Below, in pieces: positions 18,242 through 27,003 of a DNA stretch of 64,000 bases. Position 1 is the stretch's first letter. Each line of letters opens with the position of its first letter. The position numbers and the translations under genes were made by a program. Below the pieces are notes generated by a model that made no database searches, was not told where the DNA came from, and saw nothing but the letters and a program-made list of their open reading frames with translations. This stretch comes from Flavobacterium pectinovorum (GTDB lineage: Bacteria > Bacteroidota > Bacteroidia > Flavobacteriales > Flavobacteriaceae). The stretch covers positions 682,001 to 746,000 of the forward strand of contig NZ_FRBX01000001.1 of the NCBI RefSeq assembly GCF_900142715.1, in the 5' to 3' direction.

Positions 18242-20212
18242 TTATTCCTGACCTAAATTTCGCAATTGTTTCAGTTTGTCTTTCCAAACGTCAAGACTTT
18301 CTTTGTGAATAGCAATGTTTTTACGAACTTCAAGAACAATTGAATTCTCTTTTTTAGCATTTTTAGTATTTGTAAAAAACTGAATGTTATTCTCTAATTG
18401 GAATATTTCGTTTTGTACTTCTTCAATTTTACGCATTAAGAAAATCTTTTCGTTATCTAGTTTTCTCGTGTCGTTACTTTCAGATAATGAATCAATTCTG
18501 TTTGAGAAACGCATCATTTCTGTTTCTTTCTTACTCAAACTTAATTTTTCGAAAAGCGCATCCAGAATTTTGTTGAATTTACCTTCGATATGACGTCTTG
18601 AAAAAGGAACTTTTCCAAAGCCTTTCCAGGTTTCAATATGTTGTTTTATTGCATCTAAATCTGTTTTGTGATCACCAGTTAACTGGTAAGCTCTCAAAAT
18701 ATCTAAATAAGCTTTTTTATTATCGAAAGCGGCAACTTCATCACCGTTTTCTTCAGATTTATGCTCTTTTAATTTATCAAAATAATGATTGCAGGCGTCT
18801 TTAAATTCTTTCCAGATTTTATCAGAATATTTTTTAGGAACATGGCCAATTTGTTTCCATTCTTCCTGAATTTGCTTCATTATTGGAGTAGTGGCAGCAA
18901 AATCTGTACTTTCCTGTAATTCTTTGGCTTTAGCAACCAAAGCCATTTTTTTATTTAAATTATCGTTTTGGTCTTTTTTAATGTCTTTGTAAAACGAATT
19001 TTTAAATGAATTAAAGTTTCTAACAGCAGTTTTAAACGCGGCCCATGTTTCTTCATTTACTTCTGAAGGTACTTTACCAGCTGCAAAAAACTCATTTCTA
19101 AGTGCCTCAACTTTTTGTATTTGTAACAGCCATTGCGAATGCGAATTTACTTTTTCGGTACCCAAGACTTCTATTTTTGCAATAATTTCTTTTTTAACTT
19201 CAAGATTTTGCTGCTCGTTTGCTCTTTGGCTTTCAAATAAAAGTTCTCTTTTATCATGAATTTTTTTAGTTAACTCACTAAATTTATTCCAAATCACATC
19301 ACGGTGTTCTTTAGAAACCGGTCCGATATCTTCTTTCCAGATTCTGTGTAAATCCTGTAACTCACGGAAAGCTTTGCTGATATCAGTTTCATTAACCAGT
19401 TCTTCAACACGTGCAATAATTTTTTGCTTTTGATCTAAGTTATATTTAAAGTCCAGATCTCTAGCTTCACGATCTAAATGCAGATAATCATAGAAATTTT
19501 CTACATGAAAGTGATAATTATTCCAAACGTGATTGTATTTATCTTTCGGAATTGATCCTGCATTTTTCCATCTTTCTCTTAAATCATTAAAATGTTTAAG
19601 CGTGTCTTTGATGTTTTCCTGTGGATTTATAAGCTCTTTTAGTTCTTCAACAATAGCAAGTCGATTCTCTAAATTTGTTTTTAAATTAGTTTGTAAATGT
19701 TTAAAATGAACATTTCTTTTTTCTCTAAAGATGTTGTAGTATTCGTCAAATTTAGATTTTAAAGGAGAATGATATTCAAATTCTTCATTCGGATCCTCTT
19801 TAGAAGCATTAAATTCTTCTTTTTTCTCCTCTATAAGATGGTTGTATTGTAATAAGAATGATTTTTTAATTTCTTCAATATGATCTTTTACAGACATTAC
19901 TTTGTCTGTATTGACAAGTTTTTTCAATTCATCAACAAGCGCATCCATTGAAAAAGTGTCATAATCCTGCATAGGAATATCATGACGCTCTTTTAGCGTC
20001 TCATCTTCACTCTCTTCGGCATTCGAATTTGTAATAGCGTCTAATGCTGTTTGATGATTTGCTTCCTCAGTTTCATCGGCACTTTCTATTTCATTTTCGG
20101 GTGCTGTCACTGTGTCTGATGTTTCAATTGCATCATTTTCTATAGAATCACTAATTTCGATTCCAACTTTTCCGTCTGCCTCTTGCAGGTTATCATTCTT
20201 TTCTTCTAACAT
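18242..20212 (-). CDS. DUF349-repeat coiled-coil protein
   Basis: A 656-residue soluble protein with an acidic, low-complexity first 100 residues (many Glu, Asp, Thr) and then a long array of DUF349 helical repeats. Repeat signatures include ERWKNAGSIPKDKYNHVWNN, IWKEDIGPVSKEHRDVIW and EEWKQIGHVPKKYSDKIW. Each unit has a conserved Trp, a G-x-V/I-P turn and a second Trp. The repeat number is about five to six. DUF349 proteins are common in Bacteroidota and Actinobacteria, and no biochemical activity is established for them here. No signal peptide is seen. Ends with a terminator inside a repeat region. Confidence 0.85.
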   Translation of the reverse strand: MLEEKNDNLQEADGKVGIEISDSIENDAIETSDTVTAPENEIESADETEEANHQTALDAITNSNAEESEDETLKERHDIPMQDYDTFSMDALVDELKKLVNTDKVMSVKDHIEEIKKSFLLQYNHLIEEKKEEFNASKEDPNEEFEYHSPLKSKFDEYYNIFREKRNVHFKHLQTNLKTNLENRLAIVEELKELINPQENIKDTLKHFNDLRERWKNAGSIPKDKYNHVWNNYHFHVENFYDYLHLDREARDLDFKYNLDQKQKIIARVEELVNETDISKAFRELQDLHRIWKEDIGPVSKEHRDVIWNKFSELTKKIHDKRELLFESQRANEQQNLEVKKEIIAKIEVLGTEKVNSHSQWLLQIQKVEALRNEFFAAGKVPSEVNEETWAAFKTAVRNFNSFKNSFYKDIKKDQNDNLNKKMALVAKAKELQESTDFAATTPIMKQIQEEWKQIGHVPKKYSDKIWKEFKDACNHYFDKLKEHKSEENGDEVAAFDNKKAYLDILRAYQLTGDHKTDLDAIKQHIETWKGFGKVPFSRRHIEGKFNKILDALFEKLSLSKKETEMMRFSNRIDSLSESNDTRKLDNEKIFLMRKIEEVQNEIFQLENNIQFFTNTKNAKKENSIVLEVRKNIAIHKESLDVWKDKLKQLRNLGQE

Positions 20213-20460
20213 TTTAAATGTATAAGTATATTGATTTAAACATTGCGAAAGATAGTAAAGGTGTTTCTAAATACAAAATAAATCGTTTGTTTATCTGCTA
20301 TTTTGCGGTGAAATTCTTATTTATTGGAGTGATTTAAGATTATGATACTTGTTTTTTCGCTTTATTTTTGAAGTAAATTTAAATTTTAAAACAATATCGT
20401 TTTAAGAAAAACAATTATAAAATAATATTTTAGTAAAGAAGTTCTTATTTTAATTAAAGC

Positions 20461-21213
20461 TTAAAATAGAATTAGCATTCCAACTTCGATACCAAAATTA
20501 TAAGACTTATGACTTCCAAAACCCACGCTTGGATGAATATATGCCATATCGTTTGCTGTTATTTTTCTGCCAAATTCTAAAAAAGCATTGTTTGGGAATC
20601 CCTTGTTTGTAGCGTTATATCTAAACGCAGCATCTGCGGCAATCCAATTTTTCCCCATTATAAACATGAAATAATTTTCAAATGAGGTCGTATTTATGTC
20701 GTCTCTATTGTCAGAACCTGCAAAACTAAGCTGGTTTTCTAAAGAAGAAATCCATAGTATTTTATCTTTCTTTAAATATTTTCCATAGAAAATTGCGGGA
20801 GCGAAAACCCATTTTCCGGATCCGCGAGCGGGATCAGTTGCAGAATTAGAAATGACTCTGGCGCGAAAAGCAATTCCGCCATTTTGATGTTCTAAATAAG
20901 GGATATAACTAATTCCGGCACCAATATCACCAATTCCGGTTTTATTATCAGAACTTGAGTTGGTTGAAATTAAAGGAAGATCTAATCTTAAATTCCATGC
21001 TTTGTTGGCGATAGGGTGTAAAAATCGAAGCTCGGTCGTATTAAATGACCCGGAATCTGTATCTAAATATTCATTAAATAATAAAATGGTTTTTAGATAA
21101 TAATGATAGCGCGCCTCTGTATATACATTTTTGGCAGCTTCTTCAGTATCCTGAGCTTTTGCGAAAAAAGTAATAAAAAAAAATAGCAGTAAAAAAAGGT
21201 AGATTTTTTTCAT
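20461..21213 (-). CDS. Predicted outer-membrane beta-barrel protein
   Basis: A 250-residue protein with a strongly hydrophobic signal peptide ending FFAKAQ (about residue 20). It is followed by alternating polar/aromatic strands such as ARYHYYLKTILLFNEYLD, GIGDIGAGISYIPYL and KSYNFGIEVGMLILF. The aromatic C-terminal residue Phe is typical of outer-membrane barrels recognised by BamA. It resembles the transporter-like barrels annotated as phenol-degradation MetA homologues, but this is only a fold resemblance. It stands alone, 66 bp before aroE in the same direction. Ligand or cargo unknown. Confidence 0.65.
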   Translation of the reverse strand: MKKIYLFLLLFFFITFFAKAQDTEEAAKNVYTEARYHYYLKTILLFNEYLDTDSGSFNTTELRFLHPIANKAWNLRLDLPLISTNSSSDNKTGIGDIGAGISYIPYLEHQNGGIAFRARVISNSATDPARGSGKWVFAPAIFYGKYLKKDKILWISSLENQLSFAGSDNRDDINTTSFENYFMFIMGKNWIAADAAFRYNATNKGFPNNAFLEFGRKITANDMAYIHPSVGFGSHKSYNFGIEVGMLILF

Positions 21214-21279
21214 AACTACTTATAAATGAGTAGTCTAAAAGTACGAAAATTACCTTAATATTTTATTCTCTGCTGTTTT

Positions 21280-22029
21280 TTATTTATTCCATATTTTCCA
21301 TGCTTTTTCAGCCTGAAAAATAAGCATATCATAACCGTTTTTAATTATTGCTCCTTTTTCTTTAGCATTTTTTAAAAATTGCGTTTCGGCAGGATTATAA
21401 ATTAAATCGTAAGCGATGTGTTTATCTGTAAAAAACTCATACGGAAGATTAGGACAAGCTTCAATATTCGGACTTGTTCCTACTGGAGTACAGTTGATTA
21501 TGATTTGAAAATTATCAAATGTAGTTGCATTTATCAAATCGTAATCAATAATATTTTCTTTTGCCTCTCTGGAAACAAAAGTATAAGGAATATTAAGTTC
21601 GTCAAGAGCAAAGGCAACACCTTTTGATGCGCCTCCTGTACCCAGAATAAGCGCTTTTTTATGATGTGATTCTAATAAGGGCTTTAAAGATTTTTTAAAA
21701 CCATAATAATCTGTATTGTAGCCTTTTAATTTTCCTTTTTTGGTGAATTTAATGGTGTTAACAGCCCCAATTAAGGCTGCTTTTTTTGATAATGTATCTA
21801 AAAACGGAATAACTTGTTCTTTGTACGGAATTGTTACATTTAAACCATTTAAATCAGGATTGTTTTTGATTAATCCGCTGAAATGATTGATTTCAGAAAT
21901 ATCAAAATTTTCATAGCTATTGCCTAAAAAAACTTCATCATTAAACTTTTCAGTAAAATATCCTTTTGAAAATGAGTAACTAATATTACGCCCTAATAAG
22001 CCAAAACGTCTTTTTAAAATATCAACCAT
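21280..22029 (-). CDS. aroE: Shikimate dehydrogenase
   Basis: Reduces 3-dehydroshikimate to shikimate with NADPH in aromatic amino-acid synthesis. The 249 residues include the substrate loop near the N-terminus (LLGRNISYSFSKGYF), the catalytic lysine in NVTIPYKEQVIPF and the aspartate in NTDYYGFKKSL. The NADP fold is LGTGGASKGVAFAL and the end is GYDMLIFQAEKAW. The start codon overlaps the stop of the upstream TPR gene by one base (TAATG), so translation of the two is coupled. Confidence 0.95.
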   Translation of the reverse strand: MVDILKRRFGLLGRNISYSFSKGYFTEKFNDEVFLGNSYENFDISEINHFSGLIKNNPDLNGLNVTIPYKEQVIPFLDTLSKKAALIGAVNTIKFTKKGKLKGYNTDYYGFKKSLKPLLESHHKKALILGTGGASKGVAFALDELNIPYTFVSREAKENIIDYDLINATTFDNFQIIINCTPVGTSPNIEACPNLPYEFFTDKHIAYDLIYNPAETQFLKNAKEKGAIIKNGYDMLIFQAEKAWKIWNK

Positions 22030-23426
22030 TATTGTTTTCTATGTTTCTCAATATAATTTCTAACCATTTTTTTTGCCCAGACAACCGGAAATAAATCTTC
22101 GATTAAAATATAATTATCAAAGTTTAAACGTAACCCGTTGCTTAAATGGAATTTTGCTTTTGTGTTGTCCTGAATCATAAAATACAATCCCGCCAAACGA
22201 TATTCTATTTCGTTTTCTTCAGGAAAATACTCTGTAGCCTGCAATAAAGTTTGAATTGCAATTTCAAATTCTCCTAAAAATTGTAAAATATCAACCCAGA
22301 ATAACCAGGTATCTAATGCATAATCACCAAATTCTACCGCTTTTCTGTATCCAAATTCTGCTTCTTCAAAAAAGTTCATTTGTTTGTTGATCGTTGCGTA
22401 ACGTTTCCAATACAAACGATTTTGATTGTCGATAGCTAATGCCTTATTCACAAAAAACAATGCTTTTTGAAAGTTTTTCTGGCGAACATGAAAATCAGTA
22501 ATTGCAATCCAGCCTTTGTCTAAAAGCGGATCTTCGTGAACAGTTTGATTGTAATATTGAAGCGCTTTTACATAATTTCCAAGTTTCTCGTAACATTTAC
22601 CAATTCTCAATAAAGCATACGAAGTCGCATCGTCCAATTCGATGGTGCGGTTGTAGCTTTCAATTGCTTCGTTGTATTTTTTAAGACGCTCGTAAGCTTT
22701 TGCTTTTTCCATAAAAGCCCCTAAAAACTCATCGTCAATAAGAGTTGCATAGTCAAAAGCACGAATGGCGTTTTCGTATTCTTTTACCCCATAATGCAAA
22801 CGTCCAAGTTGATGCCAGGCGATTTCGCTATATGGATTTTTGTTGATATAGTCGTTAAGATAAAGAATAGCTTCCTGATTTTGATCTAAAAATTCAAAAC
22901 AGTAAACTACATTATATAAGGCAGATTGATCTTCTAAATCTTCTTCAAGACATTTGATGAAACTGTCTTTTGCCATCTCGAGATTATCCATGAAAAGATA
23001 TTCCATTCCAATCAGGTTGTACACGTCAGCGTAATCGTCAGTATATTGCAAGGCAATTTTAAGCAATTCTACAGCTTTTTCGTGTTGATCTCTTTTAGAA
23101 CAGATATTGGCTTTCTGAATGTAAATTTCCTCGTTGTTTGGTTCAATTGCATACAACTCATTTAAAAGCTTTTCAGCGATCTCAAGTTTGTCGTCATACA
23201 CCAGCATTTCTACTTGTACTAATTTTAAGCCTGTAGATTTTGGGTGTTGGTCTAATGCAAGTTTTAAGGCCTTTTTTGCTAAATTAGCCTTACCTATATC
23301 TAAATAATGAAGAATAATTTCTTCAAATTCTTCAGAATCAAAAAAGAGTACTTTGTTAGTTTTTAACATCGACTCAAATTTGGATAGGGATAGGTTATAA
23401 TCTTCTTCTTCGTTGCTTAATTGCAT
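22029..23426 (-). CDS. Tetratricopeptide-repeat protein
   Basis: A 465-residue protein made almost wholly of TPR units, about twelve of them. Clear ones read AIRAFDYATLIDDEFLGAFM, AIESYNRTIELDDATSYALL and ALQYYNQTVHEDPLLDKGW. No signal peptide and no membrane helix, so it is cytoplasmic. The gene is immediately upstream of aroE with a TAATG overlap, a layout shared by many flavobacteria, but no role in shikimate synthesis is known. Likely a scaffold for protein assembly. Confidence 0.85.
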   Translation of the reverse strand: MQLSNEEEDYNLSLSKFESMLKTNKVLFFDSEEFEEIILHYLDIGKANLAKKALKLALDQHPKSTGLKLVQVEMLVYDDKLEIAEKLLNELYAIEPNNEEIYIQKANICSKRDQHEKAVELLKIALQYTDDYADVYNLIGMEYLFMDNLEMAKDSFIKCLEEDLEDQSALYNVVYCFEFLDQNQEAILYLNDYINKNPYSEIAWHQLGRLHYGVKEYENAIRAFDYATLIDDEFLGAFMEKAKAYERLKKYNEAIESYNRTIELDDATSYALLRIGKCYEKLGNYVKALQYYNQTVHEDPLLDKGWIAITDFHVRQKNFQKALFFVNKALAIDNQNRLYWKRYATINKQMNFFEEAEFGYRKAVEFGDYALDTWLFWVDILQFLGEFEIAIQTLLQATEYFPEENEIEYRLAGLYFMIQDNTKAKFHLSNGLRLNFDNYILIEDLFPVVWAKKMVRNYIEKHRKQ

Positions 23427-23617
23427 ACTTTGTTTTATTTGAAATTAGCCTGTTATAAATTTAGGCAACCATATTATTGTTGTGTGGAATGGAAATTAAT
23501 TGTTTTGAACAATTTAATTAACAATATGGACAGAATTTACATTCTGTTTTTAATCATAATCTTCTGAAATGTAAAAGATTATTCGTTATTATTCTTCTTT
23601 TTAATGTAAAGCTTTAA

Positions 23618-24814
23618 TTAAGCTTTTTGTTGTCTTTTAATGATTTGATCCATAACTTCTAAAATTATGGCGCAGCCTTCTTTTATTTCTTCTTCAGAAA
23701 TGGTTAACGGAGGCGTTATTCGTATCGCGCATCCTTCAAATAATAACCAGAATAAAATAAGACCTTTGTCCTGACAGCTTAAAATAACTTCATTGGTTAT
23801 TTCGGCTGTTTCGGTCATTGCGGCTAGCATTAATCCTTTTCCTCTAACTTCCTTTATCAAAGGATGTACCAAAAGCGATCTGAACAGCTTTTCCTTCTCT
23901 AATGCTTCCTGCATCAAATTAGTTTCAGTTAATTCCTGCAAAGTAGCTAAACAAGCTGACGCAATGACAGGATGACCCCCAAAGGTGGTTATGTGCCCTA
24001 ATTTAGGATTTTCTGTCAAAAGATCCATTTTTTCTGCTGAAGCTGTAAAGGCTCCTACAGGCATTCCGCCGCCCATTCCTTTACCCATAACGACAATATC
24101 CGGAACCACATCGTAATTTTGAAAACCAAAAAGTTTTCCCGTTCTGCCGAAACCAGGTTGAATTTCATCGACAATCATCATGGCACCAACTTCATCACAA
24201 CGTTTACGAACTTTCTGTAAAAAGTTATCGTGAGGCTGAATAAATCCGGCACCGCCCTGAATTGTTTCAAGTAGAATTGCTGCAGTTCTGGTTGTTATTT
24301 TTTGTAAATCTTCTTCGTTGTTAAAGGTAATAAAATCAACGTCAGGAAGCAATGGTCGAAAGGCTTGTTTGCGTTCTTCAAATCCCATAACACTCATAGA
24401 ACCCATTGTGTTGCCATGATATGCATTATGACATGAAATAAGCTGACTGCGACCTGTTGTTCTTTTGGCTAATTTAAGTGCACCTTCAATCGCTTCTGTG
24501 CCTGAATTAACCAAATATGTTTTATTTAAAGATTCCGGCAGGAGTGAAGCCAGTAATTTGCAATACTGAACGGCCGGACTTTGAGAGTATTCGCCATAAA
24601 CCATTACATGCGAATATTTATCTAACTGATCTTTTATAGCCTGATTTACTCTCGGATGCTGATGCCCTAATGTGCAGGCAGAAACGCCGGCAACAAAATC
24701 TAAATATTTTTTATCGTTAGTATCGTAAATGTAAGAGCCAATGGCATGTGAAACTTCCATTCCTAACGGATAAGGAGAAGTTTGTGCCTGGTATTTTATA
24801 AAATCTGGATTCAT
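23618..24814 (-). CDS. Class III PLP-dependent aminotransferase
   Basis: A 398-residue fold type I aminotransferase of class III, the group of acetylornithine, ornithine, GABA and diaminopimelate aminotransferases. The PLP lysine lies in VVMGKGMGGGMPVGAF. DEIQPGFGRTGKLF gives the aspartate that holds the pyridine nitrogen, and NSGTEAIEGALKLA gives the phosphate loop. The substrate cannot be read from these motifs, and no arginine or lysine pathway genes are adjacent. It is a single transcription unit by spacing (191 bp after the TPR gene, 82 bp before the OstA-like gene). Confidence 0.85.
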   Translation of the reverse strand: MNPDFIKYQAQTSPYPLGMEVSHAIGSYIYDTNDKKYLDFVAGVSACTLGHQHPRVNQAIKDQLDKYSHVMVYGEYSQSPAVQYCKLLASLLPESLNKTYLVNSGTEAIEGALKLAKRTTGRSQLISCHNAYHGNTMGSMSVMGFEERKQAFRPLLPDVDFITFNNEEDLQKITTRTAAILLETIQGGAGFIQPHDNFLQKVRKRCDEVGAMMIVDEIQPGFGRTGKLFGFQNYDVVPDIVVMGKGMGGGMPVGAFTASAEKMDLLTENPKLGHITTFGGHPVIASACLATLQELTETNLMQEALEKEKLFRSLLVHPLIKEVRGKGLMLAAMTETAEITNEVILSCQDKGLILFWLLFEGCAIRITPPLTISEEEIKEGCAIILEVMDQIIKRQQKA

Positions 24815-24819
24815 TTTTT

Positions 24820-24856
24820 TGAGGTTCTAAGTTGCTAAGCTACTAAGATTCTGTTT
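24820..24856. repeat. Short GGTTCTAAG/CTAAG repeat tract
   Basis: GAGGTTCTAAGTTGCTAAG followed by CTACTAAGATTCTG lies just before the aminotransferase start. Relatives occur at 46305-46400 beside the DUF421 and ddl genes. Confidence 0.5.
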
Positions 24857-24896
24857 TTTTAGTTTTGGATACAAAACTGAAAACTGCGACTGAAAA

Positions 24897-26579
24897 CTAC
24901 TTTTTTGCTTTGGCAGTTTTTGTCGTATCCGCTTTAGCTGTATTTGTTTTTACAGCGGGTTTCTTTTTACCGTAATCAAGTGTTTCTTTCCTGACTTTCA
25001 TCGGGACATTTTCTTTTGCGTTTTCGTCTTTCCCTTCCTGAATTAATTTCTCATTCATTTCATTTTCTTCGGCAGTAAAAATATCATCTTTCGATTTTAT
25101 TCTCTCATCTCCGCGCCAGACTAAACCTCTTAATTTACGGGCATTTTCGGGTAAATCAGCTTCGGGATAAATATCACCATCTACTTTATTGAAAAACGTA
25201 ATGGTTTCAACCGCATTATTTTCTAAAATAAGATTGATTTTACTGCTTACATTTTTATTAATTCCAATGAGTTCATTCGCGTCATTTCGCATATAATAAA
25301 TGACTTCGGTATTTTTGATGACGTCAACATCATGCAGTTTTCCTTCTTTGAATTTTCCAAATAAATTAAGTCCTTTTACTTGATTAAAACCGGTGCTGAG
25401 CGTGTCCCGTGAGACCAGAAATGTATTATTGAGGACTTTTAGCGAATCCAGTTTTTTGGTGTTATTATCACCAATTAAATGCATGATATCTCCGGTAATT
25501 TGATTTTCGCCATTCCATAAAATCGGATTTCCAATTAGTTTTGTCAAAGCCGTTTTAGAATTAGAATGAATCGAATCACATTTTCCGCTCATATCAGTTT
25601 TGTAAAAACGAACATTATTATAAGCTCTCAAAATGCGTTCGCCTTCTTTTCCTGTAACCATCAATTTAGTTCCGTGAATATAAACAGAATCATTTTCAAC
25701 CAGGTTGATCGCAACGGCTCTTTTTGTTACAAACATAGAGTCCTTTAGCTTGTATAATTCTGCATAATGGCCTTTTACAACTCCTTTATTAATAGAATCC
25801 GTGATTTTTACATTCCGTGTTGCCGAAGCAAATTCGGTATTTCGATTATAAAATAAACTATCGCCTTCTATTCGCCTGTCATCATATTTTATGTACGAGT
25901 TTCGAACAAAATGGGCTATGTTTTTCTTCGTATCATAAAATCCTTTTTCGGTATAAATATAATTGGCTTTACTTGTAATTGTCGACGGACCAAGTAAATA
26001 ACTATGGCCTGAATTGCTATAATAATCTAAATGATTTGATTTAATAACATATTTTGGATTCGTAATTGTCACTTCGGTTAAAAACTGAAACTTCTTTTGA
26101 GCAACATAATAGCGGCCTGATTTACTTACCAAAGTATTATCTTTATTTACAATTGTTCCTTTTGAGTTATAAAAAACTTCCTGAACATTTCGGTCAAAAT
26201 TAATAGTATCTGTTTGCAAAGTAGCATCCGGAGAACTCATAACAGCATCTCCTGTGGCGAAAGCTTTTTTAAAATTTCCGTTATATTCGGCGTATTTACT
26301 ATTAAGAAATAAAGTATCTCCCTGTACCAATTGTACATTACCAAAGGCTTTTAGGTAGTTTTCTTTTTGAAAAAAATAAGCTTTATTGCAAGTTAGCACA
26401 ACACCATCATGATTTACTTTTACATTTCCGGTTAGTAAAAGTGCATCAGGCATTAATTCCTGATTGACATCGGAATAATCAGCATTTTCGACAATAATTT
26501 TTTTAGGTGCCTGCGCAAAAATGCTTTGAACACTTAAAAACAGCAAACAATAAGATATGAAAAAGAGTAATTTCTTCAA
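24897..26579 (-). CDS. OstA-like (LPS-transport) secreted protein
   Basis: A 560-residue exported protein with a signal peptide ending SIFAQ. It carries OstA-type repeats such as LTGNVKVNHDGVVLTCNKAY, ADYSDVNQELMPDALLL and GNVQLVQGDTLFLNSKYAEY, the beta-jellyroll units of LptA and the LptD N-domain that carry lipopolysaccharide across the periplasm. It lacks a C-terminal LptD barrel. The final 20 residues are Lys/Ala/Thr-rich (KTNTAKADTTKTAKAKK), and before them is a charged stretch. It may act like LptA or a soluble LptD-like scaffold. The assignment to LPS transport is inferred from the fold. Confidence 0.75.
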   Translation of the reverse strand: MKKLLFFISYCLLFLSVQSIFAQAPKKIIVENADYSDVNQELMPDALLLTGNVKVNHDGVVLTCNKAYFFQKENYLKAFGNVQLVQGDTLFLNSKYAEYNGNFKKAFATGDAVMSSPDATLQTDTINFDRNVQEVFYNSKGTIVNKDNTLVSKSGRYYVAQKKFQFLTEVTITNPKYVIKSNHLDYYSNSGHSYLLGPSTITSKANYIYTEKGFYDTKKNIAHFVRNSYIKYDDRRIEGDSLFYNRNTEFASATRNVKITDSINKGVVKGHYAELYKLKDSMFVTKRAVAINLVENDSVYIHGTKLMVTGKEGERILRAYNNVRFYKTDMSGKCDSIHSNSKTALTKLIGNPILWNGENQITGDIMHLIGDNNTKKLDSLKVLNNTFLVSRDTLSTGFNQVKGLNLFGKFKEGKLHDVDVIKNTEVIYYMRNDANELIGINKNVSSKINLILENNAVETITFFNKVDGDIYPEADLPENARKLRGLVWRGDERIKSKDDIFTAEENEMNEKLIQEGKDENAKENVPMKVRKETLDYGKKKPAVKTNTAKADTTKTAKAKK

Positions 26580-27003
26580 TTGATTAAATTTTTGTCAAAT
26601 TTATGAAAAAGGTTACAACCTTTGAGGATATTAGGATTAATTTATATTTTTTATCAGGTTCAGAGGTTCATAGTGGCAAAGGTGCAAAGTAGTATCTTCT
26701 AACAGAATCAAATTTATAGGCAATATATAGCGTAGAGACGCACAGCAGTGCGTCTAACCCAAAGAAGAGCAAGAAAAACCTTTGTACCTATGAACCTCTT
26801 TTAAGTTACCAACAAAATTTAAAACTATTTCGTTGTAGTTTGGTTTTGTGATTATAAATCGAAATCAGTTTCTTTTGAGTTTTAAAAATTAGCTTAAATT
26901 TAAAAAATGGTTTCTATTGATTAAAGAATAACTCAGTAAAAAACAATCCCATTTCGCTAAAATTGGAATTTGGAATTTAAAAATTGGAGTTTATAAATGG
27001 ATT
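26580..27003. repeat. Divergent gap with several repeat units
   Basis: Between the OstA-like and GH13 genes lie three repeat types. GGTTCAGAGGTTCATAGTG (about 26657) faces AAACCTTTGTACCTATGAAC (about 26776). A perfect 8-bp hairpin (AGACGCAC agca GTGCGTCT, 26736-26755) sits between them. A solitary 30-nt copy of the TTGGAATTTGGAATTT family lies at 26961-26992, ending 12 bp before the GH13 start. I see no open frame. No exact TAnnTTTG box is apparent for either gene. Confidence 0.7.

Noticed and set aside
26736..26755. Hairpin AGACGCAC/GTGCGTCT as a terminator
   Set aside because: It has no T-run on either side and lies upstream of both divergent genes, so I treat it as a repeat unit.
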